DNA of 13,839 nt, from NCBI GenBank assembly GCA_022447335.1, contig JAKVCF010000055.1, positions 1 through 13,839 on the forward strand, given 5' to 3'. Below are positions 1 to 7,110 of this stretch, in pieces. The stretch's first letter is position 1; the number at the start of each line of letters is the position of its first letter. The notes below the pieces were generated by a model. The model was not told the DNA's origin. It saw only the letters and a program-made list of their open reading frames with translations, and searched no databases. The DNA comes from Planctomycetota bacterium (GTDB lineage Bacteria > Planctomycetota > UBA1135). A program made the position numbers and the translations under genes.

Positions 1-1
1 T

Positions 2-301
2 CAACTTCACCCGCTCACTGGCCGGCAGCATCAGTTGCGCGTCCACCTCGCCGCGCTTGGCCATCCGATCATTGGCGATAAGCTTTACATGGGCGATGAG
101 CAGATCTTTATTCGCTTCGTTAGCGACGAGCTCTCTCAGGAGGACCATGATTTTCTCGTGCTCGATCGGCATGCGCTTCACAACTGGGAGTTGGCAATAG
201 ACCACCCTTTCACGGGTGAGCGGATCAAGATGGTCGCGCCTCTTTTTCGGGATATAGCAGATTACGCGGACAAGCTTGCCGGCGACGCTGCCGGAGCTTA
301 G
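2..301 (+). CDS. RluA-family 23S rRNA pseudouridine synthase, C-terminal part (5' end outside window)
   Basis: The reading frame is open from the left edge and ends at TAG 299-301, giving 99 residues of a truncated protein. It begins with LTGRQHQLRVHLAALGHPI followed by GDKLY. This matches the conserved RluA-family block (TGRxHQxRVHxxxxGHPIxGDxxY) in the C-terminal half of the pseudouridine synthase catalytic domain. Further on, the segment DRHALHNWELAIDHPFTGE and a final APL motif match the usual end of the fold. Family members isomerise specific uridines of 23S rRNA or tRNA in the cytoplasm. The catalytic Asp (HRLDxxTSG motif) lies upstream of the window, so which site is modified (RluA, RluC or RluD type) cannot be told. 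The 33-residue stretch between GDKLY and the ALH motif is of ordinary size for the family. The gene lies 9 bases upstream of addB in the same frame and direction, so co-transcription is likely. Confidence 0.92.
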   Translation, partial: QLHPLTGRQHQLRVHLAALGHPIIGDKLYMGDEQIFIRFVSDELSQEDHDFLVLDRHALHNWELAIDHPFTGERIKMVAPLFRDIADYADKLAGDAAGA

Positions 302-310
302 GCTCAGCGG

Positions 311-3300
311 GTGAGCGACTTTCTGTTTGCGCGGGGCTCGAGAGCGGCTGAAGCCAAGTTGGTGGCAGCTGTCCAGGAAGAGGCCGCGGCGGCTCGCGCT
401 GAGACAGCCTTGCTCGCGAGCCCTGTATTGGTAGTGGTCCCTTCGCGCGAGTTACGTGACCATCTCGCGATTCGACTAGCGCATGCCGGCGCGACCTTGG
501 GCGTGGAAGTGCTGAGCCTGCATGCTCTTGCTTTGCGCCTGCATCGTGCGGCCGGCAAACAACCAGAGTCGCATTCGGCTCAGGTTGAGGTGCTGGCGCG
601 CCGCGCTGCTAAAGACCAGCCTGCTCTTTGTGCGCGATTAGATGATTTGCAGGATGGCATGGGCCTGGCGGCTTCTAGCATTCGTGACTTGTTGTCGGCA
701 CGGGTTGGCGTAAGTGATATGCCCATTGTTGCGGCAGCACATGCAACTGCAGCAGGCATGCGAGAGGCGGGGGTGGCGCGTCCTGGCGATCTTCAGGAAG
801 CGGCTTCGGAGTGGGTTAGCTCACACCTCGATGCACGTAGCGTGCTGATTCATGGCTTTGCTGATGCGACGGGTCAGGCTATTTGCCTACTGCGTGCGCT
901 GTTAGCTCACGGCGCCCGCATTGTCATCGATCTCCCATCTGATCCGTCGCAACCGGAATTGCTAGATCGTGGACAAGAGTTTGTTGCGGAATTTGTACAG
1001 CGCTTGGGTGGCGCGTTGCCAGAAGTTGAGACCGAGCTGCCACCGCCGCCGATTTGGTCACAATCTCATGCAGCTGGGATTGAGGACGAGGTGCGCGAAG
1101 CCGCACAGCAAGTGCATCGCTGGCTTGCTGAAGGTGTGCCGAGTGAAGAGATTGGCATTGTGGCGCGTAATTTGACGCCATACGCGGCGTCAGTGCGGCG
1201 GTGGTTTCGCGAGCTTGGCGTGCCCTTTCGCGGAGGGGGCGCCGCCCCAGCATCGCTGTACCCTACGCACCGTCGCATGCAAGCAGCGCTAGCCGTGCTG
1301 CGCGCTGGCGAAGATTGCCCAGTGGATCGCTGGCTCGATGCAGTAGTCGAAAGCTCGCGCGGGGGAGCAATCGATCCGCAGCGTATAGCAGACTTTCGTC
1401 TCGCCTTCCGTGCACTTGGGCTTGGCCGGTTGGGTCAAGTGGCACGCTTCGATGCGGCTGCAGTTTTGGGCGGCCAGAAATCTTTCATTTTGCCGGTTCG
1501 CCGTGGGTTGCTAGCGACCGTGGGAGTAAATGAAGAAGAAAGTAGTGACACTAGCGATGGGTCCGGCGAGCTTGCCGTCACGCAGCCACCGTTGGTTTTT
1601 GAGGAACAATATCGTTCCCATAGTCGGAGTATTCCGGCGGGGTCCTTCATTCAAGTTTTTGGAGCCGCACATGGCTTGATGCGCGCTTTGCACGATTGGC
1701 CGGCACGCGCGGGCCTGTCTGAGCACGCGGCGAGGGCCGGAAAAATATTCAAGAGCGAGTTCGGTTGGCGCACAGATGACTTTGATAAGGAGGACAATTG
1801 GCATGACCTCGTACACGGGTTGGGAGAGGTCGACTTAGGGACATGTATGCGGGGGGAGTATTTGTTGATGCTTGAGCGCGAGGCGCAAAAATTTGGCGCA
1901 CGCGCTTTGGGTGGCGCCTCGGGGGTTGCAGTCCTCGACCTGACACAGGCGCGCGCCCGAACTTTCCAGCGAGTGTTAGTTCTAGGGTTGAATCGTGGCG
2001 TGTTTCCGCGCGTGGTGCAGTCTGATCCAATTTTGAACGACCGCGCGCGTGCGGCGCTGCGCTCCCAAGGCATTGCCGACGATTTACAGCTTGCTGAGCG
2101 CGGTCACGCCGAAGAGCGCTATCTATTTGCACAACTTTGTAGCTCTGCAGAGCAGGTGCACCTCTCTTGGTTGCGCGCTGACGAAGAGGGCAAAGAGCAG
2201 CCAGCCTCACCCTTCCTTCAGCGACTTTGGCTGAGTCCGCATTGCCCTCTAGAAGAAAAAGAGGCAAGCGCCGTGCCACGGCTGCGATCCGATCTGCTCG
2301 CACGAGAGGGGCAACTTTGTACCGGCGCTGAGTGGTTAACTTTGGCGGGCCTGCTCGGAGACCGTATGGCCTGGCGAGCTCTCTTACCCGCAGTGCTGCC
2401 GGGCGCACCAGTAGTTGCGGCATCGCGTGCGTCGATTCTAGACGAGTATGAGCCTGATTTGAGTTCGAAGGAAGGCCGCCAGCGTGCAGCTGAGTTTGGA
2501 CCATGGTCCGGCATGCTTCCCGAGGGCCTGCCCGACGCTTCGGCGCTGTTTGTTACTCGTCTTGAGAGGTTTGCGGCGTGCGGGTGGCGGAGTTTCTTAG
2601 AGCAATCACTCCGGCTTGAGTCGGCGCCGGATCCACTGGCCGACCTTCCCGACATCGATGCCGCCTTACTTGGCCGTGCGGTGCATCGCGCGCTCGAAAC
2701 ACTACTAGTAGGACCGGAAGAGGCTCGTGGGAAATCTCGCAAGGTCGGGCGGCCAGTTGGGAGTGAAGTGAAAGAGCACTTAATTGAGGCCGCGCGAGCA
2801 GAGGCTCGCACCGTATATCTGCACAGCCCCGGGCTAATACAAGCGTTAGCTGACCGCGCCGAGTTCTTTGTCTTGCGCGCACTCGATATAGAGTTTGCGA
2901 GTCGAGATGTGCTGCACGTCCAAGGATGTGAAGTGCGTGGCGAGCTGGATCTGAAGCTTCCAGATGGCAGCATCCGCCAACTGTCCTTTCTCGCTGACCG
3001 CGAGGACCGCGGGAGTGACGGCGATTCGATTTATACGGACTACAAGACTTCGCGGCCGCCTTGGAAGCAGAAGAAGGTAGAGGATCGTGCAAAGAAACTT
3101 GCAGAATCTGTGCTGCGTGGTGAGCGGCTGCAGGTGGCGGCTTATGCAGCTTCAAGCGAAGGGGCTACTGGCCGCTATCTTTTCCTGCGCCCGCGAGCGG
3201 GGGTGGCTGATGCGGCTTATCAGGTTGAGTTGGCGCAATGTGCTCGTACAGTCGAAGCCTTTCGAAATGTCGGAGGCGAATTAATGGCTGCTCGCGAAGC

Positions 3301-3496
3301 GGGGTTGGCATTCGCTCGTATGGAGAAGCCCGATGGATCTCGCCCGATGGCATGTGACTGGTGTGAAGTTTCCGAGGCCTGCCTGCGGCATGACTCAGGT
3401 GCCCGTCGACGCCTCGTGCAGTCTCTCGACAAAAGCGACGGGTTGGTTTTTGATTTATGGTCGATGCCCGAACGCAAATGGGAGGGAGAAGTTTGA
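311..3496 (+). CDS. addB: AddB-like subunit of AddAB helicase-nuclease (PD-(D/E)XK nuclease with Fe-S staple)
   Basis: This 1061-residue protein is the probable second subunit of AddAB, which processes double-strand DNA ends for RecA-dependent repair. The inactivated helicase half contains VLVLGLNRGVFPR at 555-567, typical of AddB/RecC proteins. The C-terminal nuclease domain has H792, D896 (in ADRED), D910-x-K912 (TDYKTS) and a QxxxY motif (Q941, Y945). C757, together with C1015, C1018 and C1024 spaced C-x2-C-x5-C, fits the four-cysteine 4Fe-4S cluster that braces the AddB nuclease domain. I see no Walker A (GxGKT) near the N-terminus, so it should not be an active helicase. GTG 311 is the first possible start after the rluA-type stop in this frame, and its Shine-Dalgarno is poor. 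The 3' end overlaps addA by 4 bases. Length is close to proteobacterial AddB and a little short of the B. subtilis protein. The AddB assignment rests on motifs and on the addA neighbour. Confidence 0.88.
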   Translation: MSDFLFARGSRAAEAKLVAAVQEEAAAARAETALLASPVLVVVPSRELRDHLAIRLAHAGATLGVEVLSLHALALRLHRAAGKQPESHSAQVEVLARRAAKDQPALCARLDDLQDGMGLAASSIRDLLSARVGVSDMPIVAAAHATAAGMREAGVARPGDLQEAASEWVSSHLDARSVLIHGFADATGQAICLLRALLAHGARIVIDLPSDPSQPELLDRGQEFVAEFVQRLGGALPEVETELPPPPIWSQSHAAGIEDEVREAAQQVHRWLAEGVPSEEIGIVARNLTPYAASVRRWFRELGVPFRGGGAAPASLYPTHRRMQAALAVLRAGEDCPVDRWLDAVVESSRGGAIDPQRIADFRLAFRALGLGRLGQVARFDAAAVLGGQKSFILPVRRGLLATVGVNEEESSDTSDGSGELAVTQPPLVFEEQYRSHSRSIPAGSFIQVFGAAHGLMRALHDWPARAGLSEHAARAGKIFKSEFGWRTDDFDKEDNWHDLVHGLGEVDLGTCMRGEYLLMLEREAQKFGARALGGASGVAVLDLTQARARTFQRVLVLGLNRGVFPRVVQSDPILNDRARAALRSQGIADDLQLAERGHAEERYLFAQLCSSAEQVHLSWLRADEEGKEQPASPFLQRLWLSPHCPLEEKEASAVPRLRSDLLAREGQLCTGAEWLTLAGLLGDRMAWRALLPAVLPGAPVVAASRASILDEYEPDLSSKEGRQRAAEFGPWSGMLPEGLPDASALFVTRLERFAACGWRSFLEQSLRLESAPDPLADLPDIDAALLGRAVHRALETLLVGPEEARGKSRKVGRPVGSEVKEHLIEAARAEARTVYLHSPGLIQALADRAEFFVLRALDIEFASRDVLHVQGCEVRGELDLKLPDGSIRQLSFLADREDRGSDGDSIYTDYKTSRPPWKQKKVEDRAKKLAESVLRGERLQVAAYAASSEGATGRYLFLRPRAGVADAAYQVELAQCARTVEAFRNVGGELMAAREAGLAFARMEKPDGSRPMACDWCEVSEACLRHDSGARRRLVQSLDKSDGLVFDLWSMPERKWEGEV
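3481..3485 (+). promoter_or_regulatory. Shine-Dalgarno for addA, inside the addB 3' end
   Basis: GGAGG (within GGGAGGGAGAAG) sits 7 bases before TTG 3493. It is the only clear Shine-Dalgarno ahead of any gene in the window. It decides the addA start: two in-frame upstream ATGs (3457 and 3478) have no such site before them, and the 3478 ATG directly abuts this motif. Confidence 0.75.
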
Positions 3497-6400
3497 CGCA
3501 GTTGAACGATTTCACTGCTCGCCAACTAGGTCGCTCAGAGTTTGTGCGACCAGTCGTGATCGAGGCTGGCGCCGGCACTGGTAAGACCGCGGTGTTGGTG
3601 GCACGAATTGTGCATTGGTGCTTAGGGCCGGGATGGGATAAGGCGGCAGAGTGCCTACAGTTATCGCACGATCATGTATCGACCGAGGCTATTGCTGAAA
3701 AGGTTTCCAGCGGCGTTGTTGCAATCACCTTTACCGATGCTGCTGCGGTGGAAATGCAGAGGCGTGTTGCGACTACGCTGCGCGGAGTACATCGTGATGA
3801 CGAGCCGGAGTGGCTGGAATCGCACGAGCTCGGCTTGCCGCGGGGTTCTTTGGTAGAGCGATCTGCGGCTCTAGCTAGTTGTGGAGACCGGTTGCGAGTG
3901 CAGACTATTCATGGCTTCTGTTCAAATCTTCTGCGCGAATACGCGCTGGACGTGGGGCTGCACCCGCGCTTTTCCATCGATGCCGACGGTCGTGTGCTGC
4001 GTGGATTAGCGCTGGATCTTGTGGGGCGTCACTTCGACCAGCTCTACGGTGATCAGGCTGACCCAGACGCAATTCTGTTGGCATCATCAGGTTTTGGGCC
4101 GAGTGCGATTGCACAAGATTTGCATTGGCTTGCGGCACAAGCGGTGCGGCCGGAAGAGTTACCGGAAGATCCTTGCGAAAGTGCGCGGTTTCTCGCTTGG
4201 CGCGAGCCCATCTTGAAGGCGCTCAAAGGCGTGCGCGTCATTCTGCAGCCGGCTGCGGCGGAAGCGCTGGCCACGCGCAAGCCGAACGATCGGAACTCGA
4301 AGGGGCTCGTGTTGGCTGCTGAGGTAGCTGCCCAACTTGAGGCAGCGGTGCAGCAGTTCGAGTCCGTCGACGGACTGGGTGAGCTGTTCGCCGAGGAGGG
4401 CATCGCGACCCAGTTCCTCGATACCAAGGCATATGATTGGGCGAAGGGCGCGATCACCAAGACAGAACTTGGGCTACTGCATGGGCACGAGGTTGCCCTA
4501 GAGAGCGCCTGCGCGGAATTAATCCCCGCAATCAAATCGCTGCGTGGGTTTGATCCTGATGTGTTGCGCGCGGGTACGCGCCTGATGCGCCGGATGCTAG
4601 GTGAAATGCGCGATGAAATGCAGCGCCTCGGTCTGCAGTCTTTCAACGGTTTATTACGCGATGCGCGTTTTCTGCTGCGCGAGCGGGATGAGGTTGCAGT
4701 GCGGGTGCGCGAGAGCATCGATCAGCTCCTCATAGATGAGTTTCAGGATACCGATGTTGGTCAGTGCGAGCTGGTTGCAAGGTTGGCTCTGGACCCACTT
4801 GCTACAGTGCATCGACCGGGGCTATTTTTGGTTGGCGACCCAAAGCAGTCGATCTATGGATGGCGTGGTGCAGATTTGAGCGCCTATGCTGGTTTCGTGG
4901 CGCAGGTATGCGAGGCGGGCGGCAAACTCGCAGAGCTACAGGTGAACTTTCGCTCAGTTGCGCCCATCCTCGATGAAGTTGAGCGTTGCGTGCGGCCAGT
5001 GATGGAGTTTGAGGAAGGTCGCCAGCCTCGGTTCCAGGCTCTGAGCCCCTCGCCGAAGGCAAAAGATAAAGAGGGGTTTTGTCAGCATGGTCATCGCGCA
5101 GTGGAGCATTGGGTGTCCTGGGCGCACGAGAGCGACAAGGGGAAAGTGGGCGCGAAGACTACTGCCGATCATGCGCGTGAGGTCGAGGCGCGCGCCATCG
5201 CACAAGACTTAGCCGAGTTACACCAGGAAGGGTCTCTTTCATTTGCAGGGGCGGCCCTTCTGATGCGGAGTACGACGGGCCTAGATGTTTACTTAAATGC
5301 GCTACGCGAGGCGGGCGTTCCGTATCAGGTCGAGCGCGATCGGAACTACTACCGTCGCCGCGAAGTTGTCGATGCAGCTTCGCTCGTACGTGCCATCGTT
5401 GACCCACACGATCAACTTGCGTGGGTGGCCGCTTTGCGTGCGCCAATAGTCGGCGTACCCGATGCTGCATGGCTTCCGCTTTGGAGGCGCCGTTTCCCCG
5501 AGTTGTGTGGGCAATTACGCACGCCGAACCAGAAAGAGTTGCTCATCGAGTTGCGTCAGATGGTGTCGGAGGTGGCGATTGAAGTAGGGGTAAGTGGCGC
5601 GGTTGGAGTGGCCCGTATCCCTGACTGGGAGCACGCGCTGATAGCGGCTGTAGATCAGCTGGCAACTTTGCGCCAGTCTTTCCGCGTTGACCCAGCCGAC
5701 GAATTTGTCGGGCGTCTACGCGCTGCGTTCCAACATGAGGCGACAGAGGCCGCACGCTTCCTTGGTGCTCACCGTCTAGCTAACCTCGAACGTTTCTATC
5801 GCCGACTGACGGAAGCGTTGGCTTCCGAAGAAGGTGGCCCGCAAGGGGTCCTACGCGTATTGCGCATTGCGGTGGCTGCAGAAGAAGACGAATCTGATTC
5901 GCCACCAGGAGACGACAGCCTGGATGCGGTGCGTGTGATGACTATACATAAGGCGAAAGGTCTGACTTTCGAGCATGTCTACTTAGCCGACATTCACGGG
6001 GGCAGTTCGGGCGGTCGGGGATTACCTAGATGTGCAGTATCCGAGCGGCTGGGTGTTTTGGAGTTCTGCCTCTTTGGTATGCCGACACTTGGTTGGCACC
6101 GCATTGCAAAAGAAGAAGAGCTGATTTCCGAGGCAGAGTTGGTGCGCCTGCTTTACGTTGCATTGACTCGTCCGCAGAGTCGGTTGGTTGTTTGTGGCAA
6201 GCGAGCTATGCCCGATGCAGGTGGGCGCATTGCGGGTCTTGAGGGGTTGCTACGTGAGCGCATGAGTGAAGGTGCAGTGCTTGCGGGCCTATTTGGCGAA
6301 CGTCGCGGCGAGGAGATCGAGCACTTAGATGCCTATGGTTGTTTATGGCGGATCCCTTTCTTGATAGACGAACAGAGGATTCGCCTAGAGCCCAGCATGT

Positions 6401-7110
6401 ATAAATCGCTTTCGGTGCCATTGGCTCTGAAGCAAATGAAGCAGATCGATCAACATCAAGAAGCAGCTCGCGGCCAACAGCAGCGTGAACGCATACGAAC
6501 TGCGAGCCGTGAGTCAGGTCACGAAGAGTTTCGCTTTGTTGAGGCCGGGGGCGCGGGCACTGAAGATGACTCTTGGGCTGCGCAAGGCGCGCTCGACCCA
6601 GAGCTTTCGCGCGCGGTTGGCACCGCCGTACATCGAGCTCTTGAGCTACTTGATCTTGACGCTGATCCAGTGAGCGCGCTTCGCGATCAGATTGACACGC
6701 TAGCTAACTCCGTGCGCGGCTTCGTTCCGCGCGCACGACTTAATGAAGTAGTTGCGCAGGCGCGAACGATGCTGGAAGAAGCAGATCGACGCGGGATTCT
6801 CTATGAGCTCTTTGGTCGACATGAACAAATTATAGGCCGTGAAATTCCGATACTCCTGCCCGACGAAGAGATCGGAGGCGCGATTGTCGGCACACTAGAT
6901 CTTCTCTATCGCGACCCTGCGACCGGCCAATTGGTGGTCGCTGACTTTAAAACGGACGCGGTGCGCTCGGAGGAAGATCTTGAGGCCAAGACAGCTCACT
7001 ATCGCGGACAAGGCAGGGTTTACCAGGACGCCGTCGCACGCATGTTCCCGGAGGAAGAGCCCCCAGCCTTTGAGCTGTGGTTCCTCACTGCAAATCGCAT
7101 TGTGCGTTAA
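3493..7110 (+). CDS. addA: AddA-like UvrD/Rep-family helicase with C-terminal PD-(D/E)XK nuclease
   Basis: This is the catalytic helicase-nuclease subunit of AddAB, 1205 residues from TTG 3493. Superfamily 1A motifs follow in order: Walker A EAGAGTGKT at 24-32, motif Ia (ITFTDAAAVEM), the QTIHGFC block, Walker B/II DEFQDTD from D415, motif III GDPKQSIYGWRGAD from G448, motif IV NFRS at 485-488, motif V TIHKAKGL from T817, and motif VI LYVALTR at 887-893. The C-terminal nuclease has H1047 (GTAVHRAL), D1136 (GTLDLL), D1151-F-K1153 (ADFKTD) and YRGQGRVY, matching the YxxQxxxY motif. All expected catalytic residues are present. Start choice: TTG has GGAGG 7 bases upstream and overlaps the addB stop (TTGA), suggesting translational coupling; ATG 3457 would add 12 residues. 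About 25-30 extra residues separate motifs I and Ia. The TAA overlaps the stop of the opposite-strand gene. RecB is the alternative, but an AddB partner upstream favours AddA. Confidence 0.93.
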   Translation: MTQLNDFTARQLGRSEFVRPVVIEAGAGTGKTAVLVARIVHWCLGPGWDKAAECLQLSHDHVSTEAIAEKVSSGVVAITFTDAAAVEMQRRVATTLRGVHRDDEPEWLESHELGLPRGSLVERSAALASCGDRLRVQTIHGFCSNLLREYALDVGLHPRFSIDADGRVLRGLALDLVGRHFDQLYGDQADPDAILLASSGFGPSAIAQDLHWLAAQAVRPEELPEDPCESARFLAWREPILKALKGVRVILQPAAAEALATRKPNDRNSKGLVLAAEVAAQLEAAVQQFESVDGLGELFAEEGIATQFLDTKAYDWAKGAITKTELGLLHGHEVALESACAELIPAIKSLRGFDPDVLRAGTRLMRRMLGEMRDEMQRLGLQSFNGLLRDARFLLRERDEVAVRVRESIDQLLIDEFQDTDVGQCELVARLALDPLATVHRPGLFLVGDPKQSIYGWRGADLSAYAGFVAQVCEAGGKLAELQVNFRSVAPILDEVERCVRPVMEFEEGRQPRFQALSPSPKAKDKEGFCQHGHRAVEHWVSWAHESDKGKVGAKTTADHAREVEARAIAQDLAELHQEGSLSFAGAALLMRSTTGLDVYLNALREAGVPYQVERDRNYYRRREVVDAASLVRAIVDPHDQLAWVAALRAPIVGVPDAAWLPLWRRRFPELCGQLRTPNQKELLIELRQMVSEVAIEVGVSGAVGVARIPDWEHALIAAVDQLATLRQSFRVDPADEFVGRLRAAFQHEATEAARFLGAHRLANLERFYRRLTEALASEEGGPQGVLRVLRIAVAAEEDESDSPPGDDSLDAVRVMTIHKAKGLTFEHVYLADIHGGSSGGRGLPRCAVSERLGVLEFCLFGMPTLGWHRIAKEEELISEAELVRLLYVALTRPQSRLVVCGKRAMPDAGGRIAGLEGLLRERMSEGAVLAGLFGERRGEEIEHLDAYGCLWRIPFLIDEQRIRLEPSMYKSLSVPLALKQMKQIDQHQEAARGQQQRERIRTASRESGHEEFRFVEAGGAGTEDDSWAAQGALDPELSRAVGTAVHRALELLDLDADPVSALRDQIDTLANSVRGFVPRARLNEVVAQARTMLEEADRRGILYELFGRHEQIIGREIPILLPDEEIGGAIVGTLDLLYRDPATGQLVVADFKTDAVRSEEDLEAKTAHYRGQGRVYQDAVARMFPEEEPPAFELWFLTANRIVR
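7107..7110. other. Convergent stop-stop overlap (TTAA)
   Basis: The palindrome TTAA carries the addA stop (TAA 7108-7110, plus strand) and the stop of the opposing membrane-protein gene (TAA read on the minus strand, 7109-7107). There is no intergenic space and no hairpin with a T-tract visible at the junction, so each transcript must end inside, or antisense to, the other gene. Confidence 0.9.

Noticed and set aside
1749..2504. 251-codon open frame antisense to addB
   Set aside because: It is antisense to a gene with strong motif evidence, its translation is low-complexity and Arg-rich with no recognisable motif, and other long antisense frames occur throughout this GC-rich coding DNA.
2218..2973. 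Second 251-codon open frame antisense to addB
   Set aside because: Its Ser/Arg/Ala-rich translation is typical of a shadow frame over a real gene, and it overlaps the conserved AddB Fe-S and nuclease region.
4053..4718. 221-codon open frame antisense to addA
   Set aside because: Ser/Arg-rich shadow of the AddA coding frame; no start signal or domain.
311..7110. AddB/AddA as a phage-defence or restriction operon
   Set aside because: Complete ordered AddAB motifs, Fe-S cysteines and housekeeping neighbours (RluA-type synthase, MutY) fit ordinary recombination repair; no toxin, methylase-restriction pair or defence gene is present.
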